Of a stretch of 64,000 nt of DNA, positions 56,671 through 64,000 are shown one piece after another. The DNA is from DASWOJ01 sp964242415 (GTDB taxonomy: Bacteria; Pseudomonadota; Alphaproteobacteria; Acetobacterales; Acetobacteraceae): assembly GCA_964242415.1 (NCBI GenBank), contig CAXTAT010000030.1, positions 5,029 to 69,028 of the forward strand. The letters run 5' to 3'. The notes under the pieces were generated by a model. The model did no database searches. It was given only the letters and a program-made list of their open reading frames with translations, and had not been told where the DNA came from. Every line of letters starts with the position of its first letter. The first letter of the stretch is position 1. The translations under genes were made by a program, and so were the position numbers.

Positions 56671-58499
56671 GCGCGCCAGAACGGGATGGAGGTCAGCCGC
56701 GGCGCCTCCGCCCGCCAGGCTTGGCGCAGCGCCGGCGCCTCCCGGTGCAGCCGCCGCACCGCCGCCAGCCCCGCCCGCAGCAGCGCCCGGAACGCCGCCC
56801 GGTCCCGCCGGAGGGTCGGCAGGTCGCGGTCCCAATGCGTGTCCACGGCCATGCTGTCCGATCCTTGCACCCGGAACCACACCAGGTTGACCGCATCCAG
56901 TCGCTGCGGCCCGCCCGGCCCCACAGGACGTAGCCAGTTGCGCGCGACCGCCCGGCCCAGCGCGAACACGAACCCGGGACGCCATCGCGGGGACCGGCCC
57001 ACCGGCGCCAGCGGCAGCACCGTCTCCCGCGGCGTCCAGGCGTCGGGATAGGCGGTCCGCAGCGTGCCCAGCGCGGCGTGCAGCGGACGGGGGTCCTGGT
57101 CCAGCACCCCCGGCCCCTGCATGAAGTCCTGCATTGCCTGCACGATCAGCGCGGCGTTGTAATAGCGATAGGTCAGCAGGTGGATCAGCAGCCGCTTCAC
57201 CATCAGCACCACGACGCGGCGCGGCTCGAACCCCTCATGTAGGGCGGCGCAGATCAGGGCGTTGCGCGTCTCGTAGTAAAGCTGCCAGCCGCCGGTCTTG
57301 AGGTAGAACGGCTCGTGCCAGATGCCCACGCCAGGCAGCGGCACGGTGGGCACGCCCTGGTTGTGCAGCCGCAGGCCGAACTCCACGTCATCGCCACGGA
57401 TGAAACAGGGCAGCGGCATACCGGCCTGCAGCAGCAGCCGCTTCGGCAGGCCGCACATCCACCAGCCGTTGTAGTGCATGGCCTTTACGTCGAGCAGCGC
57501 ATCCAGCGATCTCGGATCGGCCAGGTTCAGCATCGGGTCCAGCGGACGCAAGGCCCAGTTGGGCAGCACCACGGCGCCGGCCTCGTAAAGCTGAGTCGGC
57601 TTCACGCTGTCCAGCATGTGGCCGCCCAGCAGCAGGTCGCGGCGGGCCAGGCTGAAGAACGCGGCCATGCGCGCCAGGCTCTCCGGCTCCAGCCGAACGT
57701 CGTCGTCCAGCAGGCAGGCGTGGGTGACGGCCGGGTCGTCCAGCGTCTCCAGCAGTCCGCGGCCGAAGCCGCCAGCACCGCCGAAGTTGCCCTGCTCCAC
57801 GACGTGCAGCCGCTCTCCTAGCAGCGCGGCCGCGGGGGCGATGCTGGGACACCCGGTCAGGCCGGGCCGCCCCTGGTTCACGACGATCACCCGCGCGACC
57901 GCGCCCAGCCCGGCATCGCCGGCGATGGCCAGCAGCACCCGTGCCAGCTCGGCCTCACGGTTGAAGGTGCAGATCACGACGCCCAAGCCGACCGGGTCGG
58001 GCACCGCGTCCAGCGCATGCCAGGCCGCGCTGCGCAGCGTTGCGCCGCGTGGCCCGGCCACGAGGTCGAACCATAGCAGGCCCGCCTGCCGGAAATGCGG
58101 GGCATCCTGGGCCAGCCGCACCTCGGCCGTGCCGGACACCGTGGCCTCGTGGAGCAGGGTGGTTCCGGCATCGGGTGTCCGGCGCCAGACCTGCAGCACC
58201 GCCTCGCCCTGCAGCTCCAGCCGCAGGGCGATCTGCCCGATGCGGGTATAAAGCCGCCATTGATGTTCGAACAGCGCATTGAAGTAGGTGTCGAACGCCG
58301 CCATCGCCTCCGGCTGCAGGCGCAGGCCACCCTCGACCGGGGTGACGCCTGCCGGATGCTTCCCAGGTGAACGAGGCTCGCGCCAATATAGCGGGCGCAG
58401 GCTGTCGGAGCGGTCCATGAGCACGCGGGCCAGCAGAACCGGGCCAGGGGTGCGGTCCTGGCGGCTGGACGGTACGCCAGCCGGCATGATGTCCAGCAT
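56613..58499 (-). CDS. GlfT2-like galactofuranosyltransferase (GT2)
   Basis: An approximately 628-residue GT-A enzyme of the GlfT2 type. The N-terminal 180 residues form a beta-rich domain. The GT2 core begins with LGVVICTFNREAELARVLLA. The metal-binding DDD is in HACLLDDDVRLEPES, and IRGDDVEFGLRLHNQGVPTVPL carries the later acidic site. KTGGWQLYYETRNALICAAL and the long C-terminal helical tail also match. Such enzymes polymerise galactofuranose. I chose ATG 58499 (MLDIMPAG), preceded by AAGG; a GTG at 58541 is possible. It diverges from a GlfT1-like gene. The C-terminal end overlaps the SH3 gene. Confidence 0.85.
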   Translation of the reverse strand: MLDIMPAGVPSSRQDRTPGPVLLARVLMDRSDSLRPLYWREPRSPGKHPAGVTPVEGGLRLQPEAMAAFDTYFNALFEHQWRLYTRIGQIALRLELQGEAVLQVWRRTPDAGTTLLHEATVSGTAEVRLAQDAPHFRQAGLLWFDLVAGPRGATLRSAAWHALDAVPDPVGLGVVICTFNREAELARVLLAIAGDAGLGAVARVIVVNQGRPGLTGCPSIAPAAALLGERLHVVEQGNFGGAGGFGRGLLETLDDPAVTHACLLDDDVRLEPESLARMAAFFSLARRDLLLGGHMLDSVKPTQLYEAGAVVLPNWALRPLDPMLNLADPRSLDALLDVKAMHYNGWWMCGLPKRLLLQAGMPLPCFIRGDDVEFGLRLHNQGVPTVPLPGVGIWHEPFYLKTGGWQLYYETRNALICAALHEGFEPRRVVVLMVKRLLIHLLTYRYYNAALIVQAMQDFMQGPGVLDQDPRPLHAALGTLRTAYPDAWTPRETVLPLAPVGRSPRWRPGFVFALGRAVARNWLRPVGPGGPQRLDAVNLVWFRVQGSDSMAVDTHWDRDLPTLRRDRAAFRALLRAGLAAVRRLHREAPALRQAWRAEAPRLTSIPFWRAYLGSAPTGAAVPPGCRGQ

Positions 58500-58584
58500 T
58501 TGATAGGGCCTTGTATTGGATGGTTGCGTGTGTGCCTTCACCCGACGAAATCCACATCACATCACGGTGGAGGAAGGAGAGCCG

Positions 58585-59544
58585 ATGGGCGTGGACCAAC
58601 ACCGAATTGCCGCCGCCGCGTCAAGCTGCTTCGCCTCGGCGCCGGTTCAACTCGACGTCGCCGCGGTCATCGTCACGCGCGACCGGCCGGCGTTGCTGCG
58701 GCAGTGCCTGGACGCGATCCTGATGCAGGACCGGCCGCCGGCCCGGATCGTGGTGGTGGACAACGCCAGCGGCCCGGCGACCCAGGCGGTGCTGCGCAGC
58801 TATCCCGAGGTGACGTGCGTCGCCCTGCCGCATAACCTTGGCGGGGCCGGCGGCTTCAGGGCTGGAATCCAGGCCGGGTTGGCGACGGGCGCGGACTGGC
58901 TGTGGCTGATGGACGATGACGGCCGTCCCGCCGCGGCGGACTGCTTGGCTGCCCTTATGGACACCGCCAGCCGCAGCGGGGCGGAGCTGGTGGGTTCGCT
59001 GGTGATGGACGTGGACGCGCCGGACCGCCTGTCATTTCCGGTCCGGCTGGCCGGGCGCACGGTGTTCGATGTGGCGACCGTGCTGCGGCATGGCCCGGTA
59101 CCTGGGTTCGCCCACCTGTTCAACGGTGCGCTGATCGCATCCCGGCTGTTCCGGCGCATCGGCCTGCCCGACCCGCGGTTCTTCATCCGCGGCGATGAGG
59201 TGGAGTTCCTGTTCCGCGCCCGCCGGGCCGGGGCGGGAATCGTGCTGGCGACGGCGGCGGGGTTCCTGCATCCGGGGTCGGCGCCGGAAATCCACCCGAT
59301 CATGGGGGGCCGGTTCTATGCCGTGATGCCCGGGACGGAAATGAAGCAGCAGTGCCAGTTCCGCAACCGCGGCTACATCTTCCGGGTCTATGGCATGTGG
59401 GGGTGGCTGGCGGCGGACGTGGTGCGATATGGCTGGTATTTCCTGATCGGGCGCCGTGGCGACCTGCGGGGCCTGGTGCGTTGGGCCGCAGCCACGGTGC
59501 GCGGCGTGCACGGCCGGTTCATGCGCGGCCCTGCCCCCCCTTGA
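58585..59544 (+). CDS. GlfT1-like galactofuranosyltransferase (GT2)
   Basis: A 319-residue GT-A enzyme. DVAAVIVTRDRPALLRQCLD is the donor-binding start. DNASGPATQAVL and HNLGGAGGFRAGIQAGL follow, the DXD-type WLWLMDDDGRP is the metal site, and FFIRGDEVEFLFRARRAGAG is the second acidic site. The overall pattern matches the initiator of galactofuran synthesis (GlfT1). The ATG at 58585 has GGAAGGAG upstream. Together with the divergent GlfT2-like gene it suggests synthesis of a galactofuranose-containing surface glycan. UDP-galactopyranose mutase is not in view. Confidence 0.87.
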   Translation: MGVDQHRIAAAASSCFASAPVQLDVAAVIVTRDRPALLRQCLDAILMQDRPPARIVVVDNASGPATQAVLRSYPEVTCVALPHNLGGAGGFRAGIQAGLATGADWLWLMDDDGRPAAADCLAALMDTASRSGAELVGSLVMDVDAPDRLSFPVRLAGRTVFDVATVLRHGPVPGFAHLFNGALIASRLFRRIGLPDPRFFIRGDEVEFLFRARRAGAGIVLATAAGFLHPGSAPEIHPIMGGRFYAVMPGTEMKQQCQFRNRGYIFRVYGMWGWLAADVVRYGWYFLIGRRGDLRGLVRWAAATVRGVHGRFMRGPAPP

Positions 59545-59659
59545 GGCGTGCTAGCTGCCCCAGTCTTGGGGAGGGTCGATGCTCGGGAGGGCATAGGTCT
59601 GATCCTGGACCGGACGGCGCACGGCTTTACGGCGCCAGCCGGGCCGGGTAGGCAACGGC

Positions 59660-60442
59660 ATGGACCTTCTCCTCGACGTGCCCCGGGTTGCGCTTGTCAC
59701 CGGCGGCGCTGTCCGGCTGGGCCGGGCCATCGTGCTGGCGCTGGCCGGCGCCGGATTCGGCGTTGCCATCCACTGCAACCACAGCCGGGCCGAGGCGGAC
59801 CACTTGGCCGGCGAGGTCGCCCATGCCGGCGGCCGTGCCGCCGTGCTGCAAGCCGACCTGACCGACGAGACCGCCGTCGCCGCCCTGGTGCCCGATGCTG
59901 CCGCGGCGCTCGGCCCGGTGGGCGTCCTGGTCAACAACGCCAGCGTGTTCGAGCGCGACGAGTGGGACGATGCCACCCGCGCGACCTGGGACCGCCACCT
60001 GGAGCCGAACCTGCGGGCGCCATTCGTGCTGATCCAGGCGTTCGCCCGCGCCCTGCCCGGCGGCGCCGAGGGGTTAGTGGTCAACCTGCTGGACCAGCGT
60101 GTTTGGTCGCTGACCCCGCACTTCGTGTCCTACACCGTGTCGAAGGCGGCCCTGTGGGCGCTGACGCAGCAGTTGGCCCTCGCCTTGGCGCCGCGCATCC
60201 GGGTCAACGCGATTGGCCCCGGCCCGGCGATGCCCAACGTGCGCCAGACTGACGAGCAGTTCGCCCGGCAGTGCCGGTCGATGCCGCTGCGCCGCGGCAC
60301 CAGCCCGGAGGAGGTTGGGCGGGCGGTGCTGGCCATCTTGTCGCTGCCGGCGATGACCGGGCAGATGATCGCGCTGGATGGCGGGCAGCACCTGCAGTGG
60401 GGCCCAGACTTCGGCGGACCCGGCCGAGGCGCCGAGGAGTGA
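59660..60442 (+). CDS. SDR-family pteridine reductase-like (FolM)
   Basis: A 260-residue short-chain dehydrogenase. The cofactor loop reads TGGAVRLGRAIV, fitting TGX3RXG, which marks pteridine reductases and FolM rather than the usual TGxxxGIG. VNNASVFERDEW, the catalytic tyrosine in SYTVSKAALWALT and NAIGPGPAMPN follow. The gene directly precedes a folB-like gene, supporting a role in reducing dihydrofolate or dihydromonapterin. ATG 59660 starts the conserved N-terminus. Confidence 0.85.
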   Translation: MDLLLDVPRVALVTGGAVRLGRAIVLALAGAGFGVAIHCNHSRAEADHLAGEVAHAGGRAAVLQADLTDETAVAALVPDAAAALGPVGVLVNNASVFERDEWDDATRATWDRHLEPNLRAPFVLIQAFARALPGGAEGLVVNLLDQRVWSLTPHFVSYTVSKAALWALTQQLALALAPRIRVNAIGPGPAMPNVRQTDEQFARQCRSMPLRRGTSPEEVGRAVLAILSLPAMTGQMIALDGGQHLQWGPDFGGPGRGAEE

Positions 60443-60453
60443 GGCAGCCGAGC

Positions 60454-60831
60454 ATGGCCGATGCCGGGCGGCGCATCCGCCAAGTCTTCCTGCACGACAT
60501 GGTGCTGCAGGCCAGCATCGGCGTGTACCAGCACGAGCACGCCGCACCGCAGCGCGTCCGGATCAACGTTGACTTGGCCGTGGATGAAGGAGACCCGGCA
60601 AACGCGGTCGATAGCCTGCATCATGTCGTAAGCTATGAGGTGGTGGCCAACATGGTTCGCCGCATCGCTGGCGCGGAACACATCAAGCTGGTGGAAACCC
60701 TGGCGGAGCGCATTGCCGAAGCCTGTTTGGCCGATGTCCGCGTCCTGCTGGCGCGGGTTCAGGTGGAGAAGCTGGACGTGTTCCCGGATGCCGTTTCGGG
60801 GGGTGTCGTCGTCGAACGGGCGCGACGATGA
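60454..60831 (+). CDS. folB: Dihydroneopterin aldolase/epimerase family protein (FolB/FolX)
   Basis: A 125-residue protein of the tunnelling-fold family. Evidence: IRQVFLHDMVLQASIGVYQHE with the substrate-binding tail, RVRINVDLAVDE, DSLHHVVSYEVVANMV with the tyrosine, and KLVETLAERIAEACL with the catalytic Glu, ending in VEKLDVFPDAVSGGVVVER. FolB makes 6-hydroxymethyl-dihydropterin for folate; FolX is the epimerase used for monapterin. Adjacent FolM-like SDR fits either. ATG 60454 begins 12 bases after the SDR stop. Confidence 0.85.
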   Translation: MADAGRRIRQVFLHDMVLQASIGVYQHEHAAPQRVRINVDLAVDEGDPANAVDSLHHVVSYEVVANMVRRIAGAEHIKLVETLAERIAEACLADVRVLLARVQVEKLDVFPDAVSGGVVVERARR

Positions 60832-61049
60832 GGCCACACTGGGCCAGTGTCGTGCATCTTGTCCACGACGGTTGTTGACTCCCAATGTTTGCAGGGACAT
60901 GCGGGTTTTCGCTGAGGAAGTGGACTCGAAAACCACCATTTCACTAGCAATAACAAATAGTTAGTGGTGCTGCCTAAAACGTGTGCAATCCTGAATAAAC
61001 CGCGGAAATCCGCCAATGCACGGTCGCTGCCCACCGTCAGTCCACAGAG

Positions 61050-61058
61050 TTATCCACA
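61050..61058 (+). promoter_or_regulatory. Perfect DnaA box
   Basis: TTATCCACA lies 49 bases before the uvrC ATG. A partial relative (TTGTCCACG) is found near 60857 and the interval is AT-richer than the rest. It could be a DnaA-controlled promoter. A single perfect box is not enough to call an origin. Confidence 0.5.
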
Positions 61059-61106
61059 GATTCGGTGGATGGAATCCGCGGCGTCCTACCCCCATTTACA
61101 TAGAAC

Positions 61107-63041
61107 ATGAGTGACCTGAGCCAACCGCCCGGCGACGGCGGCATCACCCTTCCCGTCCCGGCTCTAACGGCCCCTAAGGGCGTCGCCGTCATCGAGCAGG
61201 CGCTGCTGACGATGCCGCTCAGCCCCGGCGTTTACCGGATGCTGGACGCCCGCGGGGAGGCGCTTTACGTCGGCAAGGCCAAAAGCCTGAAGAAGCGGGT
61301 GTACTCCTACACCCAGGTCAGCCGGCTGAACGAGCGGCTGCGGCGCATGGTGTCCGAAACCGTCACGATGGAGATCGTGACCACCCATACCGAGGCCGAG
61401 GCCCTGTTGCTGGAGGCCAACCTCATCAAGCGGCTGAAGCCGCGGTTCAACATCGTCCTGCGCGACGACAAGAGCTATCCTTGGCTGGTGCTGACCGAGG
61501 ACCACCCGTTTCCGCAGATTGCCAAGCACCGCGGGGCGCGGACGCGCAAGGGCAGCTACTACGGGCCGTTCGCCTCGGTTTGGAGCGTGAACCAGACGGT
61601 GAACGCCATGCAGCGGGTGTTTCTGCTGCGGTCCTGCCAGGACACGGTATTCGCCAACCGCAGCCGGCCCTGCCTGCTGCACCAGATCAGGCGGTGCTCG
61701 GCGCCGTGCACCGGGCGGATCGGCCACGACGAGTATGCCGACCTGGTGGCGCAGGCCCGCGCCTTCCTGGGTGGCAAGGCCGGGGCGGTGCAGAAGCAGT
61801 TGGCGGCGGAGATGGAGGCGGCGGCGGAGGCGCTGGAGTTCGAACGTGCGGCGGCCATCCGCGACCGTATCCGCGGGCTGACGGCTGTGCAGGGCACCGC
61901 GGTCATCAACCCGGCCAGCCTGAACGACGCCGACGTCATTGCCATCCATGGCATCGGCGGGCAGACCTGCGTTCAGGTGTTCTTCATCCGTGGCGGGCGC
62001 AACAACGGCAACCGGGCATTCTTCCCGGCGCACTCGGCGGACCTTGAGGTGGATGCGGTGCTGTCCGCCTTTGTGCTGCAGTTCTACGACGACAAGCCAC
62101 CCCCCGCGGCGGTGCTGCTGAACCTGGCGCTGCCGGAGGCCGAACTGGTCGCGGAGGCGTTGGCGATCAAGGCCGGGCGCCGGGTGGAGGTGACGGTGCC
62201 AGCGCGCGGCGAGAAGCGCGCCGTGGTGCTGCATGCCGAGACCAATGCCCGGGAGGCGCTGGAGCGCAAGCTCGCGGAGTCGGCCGGGCAAACCAAGCTG
62301 CTGGAGGGGGTGGCCGCCCTGTTCAACCTTCCCGCCGTGCCGGATCGCATCGAGTGTTACGACAACAGCCACATCATGGGCACCGCCGCGTATGGCGTGA
62401 TGGTGGTGGCGGGGCCGGAGGGTTTCCGCAAGTCCGCGTATCGCAAGTACGGCATCCGCGGCCCGATCGCTCCGGGCGACGACTTTGCGATGATGCGGGA
62501 GGTGCTGGACCGCCGCTTCGGCCGGGCGTTGAAGGAGCAGGCCGCCAGCGAGGAGGGCGGTGCTGAAGCGCCGATCCTGCCGGACCTGGTGGTGATCGAT
62601 GGCGGCGCCGGGCAGTTGTCGGCGGTGCGCGGGGTTATGCAGGATTTGGGGATGCATGGCATTCCGGTAGTGGCCATCGCCAAGGGACCGGACCGCGACG
62701 CTGGGCGGGAGTGGTTCCACATCGACGGCCGGCCGCCGTTTCAACTGCCGCCGCGTGATCCTGTGCTGTACTATCTGCAACGTGTCCGGGATGAGACCCA
62801 CCGGTTCGCCATCACGACCCATCGCGCCGGGCGCAGCAAGGCACTGGTCGGCAGCGAGCTGGACGAAGTGCCCGGCGTCGGCGCAGCCCGCAAGCGCGCG
62901 TTGCTGAACCACTTTGGCAGTGCCCGTGGGGTCAAAGCGGCAGGGCTGGCTGACCTGGAGGCGGCGCCGAGCATCAACCGCGAGACGGCACGGCGGGTTT
63001 ACGAGCATTTCCATCCTGGGGCGGTACGTCCGGGAGGGTAG
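61107..63041 (+). CDS. uvrC: Excinuclease ABC subunit UvrC
   Basis: A 644-residue dual nuclease that makes both incisions in nucleotide excision repair. The N-terminal GIY-YIG-type domain reads SPGVYRMLDARGEALYVGKA with the lysine and tyrosine. The central UVR domain (KQLAAEMEAAAEALEFERAA) binds UvrB. The RNase H-like domain contains IECYDNSHIMG and DLVVIDGGAGQLSAV with its Asp residues. Helix-hairpin-helix motifs end the protein (LDEVPGVGAARKRALLNHFG). Length is typical. It is likely independent of the folM-folB genes, from which it is separated by about 275 bases. Confidence 0.98.
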   Translation: MSDLSQPPGDGGITLPVPALTAPKGVAVIEQALLTMPLSPGVYRMLDARGEALYVGKAKSLKKRVYSYTQVSRLNERLRRMVSETVTMEIVTTHTEAEALLLEANLIKRLKPRFNIVLRDDKSYPWLVLTEDHPFPQIAKHRGARTRKGSYYGPFASVWSVNQTVNAMQRVFLLRSCQDTVFANRSRPCLLHQIRRCSAPCTGRIGHDEYADLVAQARAFLGGKAGAVQKQLAAEMEAAAEALEFERAAAIRDRIRGLTAVQGTAVINPASLNDADVIAIHGIGGQTCVQVFFIRGGRNNGNRAFFPAHSADLEVDAVLSAFVLQFYDDKPPPAAVLLNLALPEAELVAEALAIKAGRRVEVTVPARGEKRAVVLHAETNAREALERKLAESAGQTKLLEGVAALFNLPAVPDRIECYDNSHIMGTAAYGVMVVAGPEGFRKSAYRKYGIRGPIAPGDDFAMMREVLDRRFGRALKEQAASEEGGAEAPILPDLVVIDGGAGQLSAVRGVMQDLGMHGIPVVAIAKGPDRDAGREWFHIDGRPPFQLPPRDPVLYYLQRVRDETHRFAITTHRAGRSKALVGSELDEVPGVGAARKRALLNHFGSARGVKAAGLADLEAAPSINRETARRVYEHFHPGAVRPGG

Positions 63042-63182
63042 GCACGTTCTTAGCCTGTCGTCACCGAGGTTCGGCCTGTTAGCGGATCAGATAAGGCGTA
63101 TAGCGGCGGGATGAACAGGCAACCGGTGCTGACCTGGACGGGACGCGGTGCCTGGGGGTAGCGTCCTCGAAAGGGGGGATGC

Positions 63183-63935
63183 ATGAATCAACTTGATCTG
63201 CATGGGCGCACGGCCGTCGTTACCGGTGGGGCGCGGGGCATTGGTCGAGCCATTGTCGAACGCATGCTGGCTTCGGGCGCAGCGGTGGCGATCTGGGACT
63301 TGGATGCTGCTGCGATGGACGTTGCTGTGGCGGCGCTGTCGAGCCAGGGTGCCGTCAGCACGCATCAAGCCGAACTGACCGACGAGGCCGCTGTTCGCGC
63401 GGCTGCTGCGGCCACTGTAGCCCGGCACGGTGCAATCGATATCCTGGTCAACAATGCCGGCATCACAGGCGGCAACGCGCCCACCTGGGATTTGCCATCC
63501 GAGGGATGGCGGCGGGTGGTCGATGTGAACCTGGTCGGGCCTTACTTGGCCTGCGCGGCGGTGCTGCCTGGGATGGTAGCACGGGGGTATGGCCGGGTTG
63601 TCAACATCGCTTCGGTTGCGGGGAAGGAGGGCAACCCGAACGCCTCCCACTACAGTGCCAGCAAAGCAGGTTTAATTGCGCTGACCAAGTCGCTCGGCAA
63701 GGAACTGGCTGGCAAGGGCGTACTCGTTAACTGCGTCACGCCGGCGGCGGCACAAACTGACATCTTCGCCCAGATGTCTCCAGAACAGATCAGCTATATG
63801 CTAGCCAAGATTCCGATAGGACGTTTTGTCGAGGTTGCCGAGATTGCAGCGTTGGCTTGCTGGCTGGCGACGGAGGACTGCTCGTTCAGCACAGGAGCTG
63901 TTTTCGACATTTCCGGCGGGCGAGCGACCTACTGA
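63183..63935 (+). CDS. SDR-family oxidoreductase (FabG-like)
   Basis: A 250-residue short-chain dehydrogenase with the NAD(P) loop TGGARGIGRAIV, the NNAGI strand, catalytic Ser in NIASVAGKEG and YSASKAGLIALT, and the C-terminal SFSTGAVFDISGGRATY typical of the FabG/3-oxoacyl reductase group. An Asp in IWDLDAAAM after beta-2 suggests NAD preference. ATG 63183 has GGGGGGA in front. It lies just upstream of the tRNA on the opposite strand. The substrate is not clear. Confidence 0.93.
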   Translation: MNQLDLHGRTAVVTGGARGIGRAIVERMLASGAAVAIWDLDAAAMDVAVAALSSQGAVSTHQAELTDEAAVRAAAAATVARHGAIDILVNNAGITGGNAPTWDLPSEGWRRVVDVNLVGPYLACAAVLPGMVARGYGRVVNIASVAGKEGNPNASHYSASKAGLIALTKSLGKELAGKGVLVNCVTPAAAQTDIFAQMSPEQISYMLAKIPIGRFVEVAEIAALACWLATEDCSFSTGAVFDISGGRATY

Positions 63936-63948
63936 GGTTCGTGTCAGG

Positions 63949-64000
63949 TTGCGGGGACAGGATTTGAACCTGTGACCTTCAGGTTATGAGCCTGACGAGC
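63949..64000 (-). tRNA. Initiator tRNA-fMet (CAT anticodon), 3' part only
   Basis: On the minus strand the sequence gives the anticodon arm CAGGCTCATAACCTG with CAT in the loop, then the T arm CAGGTTCAAATCCTG, and the acceptor end CCCCGCA plus the discriminator A. The three G-C-like pairs at the bottom of the anticodon stem and the 3' end GCAACC fit initiator tRNA-Met rather than elongator. CCA is not encoded (CCT follows). The 5' half is cut by the right window edge. Confidence 0.9.

Noticed and set aside
60832..61106. Chromosomal origin of replication.
   Set aside because: Only one perfect DnaA box, no cluster, and no dnaA, parA, hemE or similar genes next to it.

Overview
The window is GC-rich, densely coding DNA that looks like an alphaproteobacterial chromosome, most likely from an anoxygenic phototroph of the Acetobacteraceae (a Rhodopila- or Rhodovastum-like organism is my guess, not a proof). 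The main pointers are photosynthetic reaction-centre genes (pufL, pufM, pufC, puhA, puhB), a fused transaldolase/glucose-6-phosphate isomerase of the type known in acetic acid bacteria and relatives, and widespread GTG/TTG starts with ATGA gene overlaps.

Layout. 1-5932: an amino-acid ABC importer (minus strand, running off the left edge) is divergent from a DapA/NAL-family lyase and a 922-residue oxidoreductase. The oxidoreductase joins in one chain the ferredoxin-like, FAD/NAD and DadA-like parts that are normally separate subunits of opine oxidase, D-hydroxyproline dehydrogenase and HcnABC-type enzymes. 6000-13610: mixed accessory genes, including a broken SDR gene, an MFS transporter, an SAP-tailed small protein, an epimerase, a lipoprotein, and an AIDA-repeat surface protein preceded by a degenerate internally deleted copy. 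13734-18800: TetR, periplasmic adaptor and RND pump. 18915-20877: an hpxXYZ/atzG-atzE-atzH-like amidohydrolase operon. 21317-24776: a GGDEF/EAL protein and NhaA.

24878-33527: a tightly overlapping nine-gene cluster (GT9-like, two CgeB-like glycosyltransferases, nucleotidyltransferase, methyltransferase, glycosidase-like protein, PIG-L deacetylase, GT4, CelD/BioF2-type acyltransferase). It is probably an undescribed glycan or glycoconjugate pathway. 33604-45704 (minus): a nearly complete pentose phosphate operon with polyphosphate-glucokinase-like and gluconokinase entry points (tkt, tal-pgi, gnd, zwf, HAD phosphatase, pgl, gntK, rpiA, ppgK-like, histidine phosphatase). Only rpe is missing. 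45892-49222: MATE pump, HAD phosphatase, an antitoxin-like remnant and a sulfotransferase.

49353-63041: uvrB and uvrC flank an isolated reaction-centre operon, pufL-pufM-pufC-puhA-puhB (minus strand). It has no pufBA light-harvesting genes and no bch or crt genes nearby. Its promoter carries two PpsR/CrtJ-type boxes overlapping a consensus -35 element. Next to it are a divergent pair of GlfT-like galactofuranosyltransferase genes and a folM/folB pair. The window ends with an SDR gene and a partial initiator tRNA-Met gene.

A dispersed family of paired, inverted REP-like repeats occurs at three places (about 18032-18190, 37957-38123, 51560-51717). The reaction-centre mini-operon with its altered QB-side and heme ligands, the triple-fusion oxidoreductase, and the glycan cluster are the parts I would follow up first.
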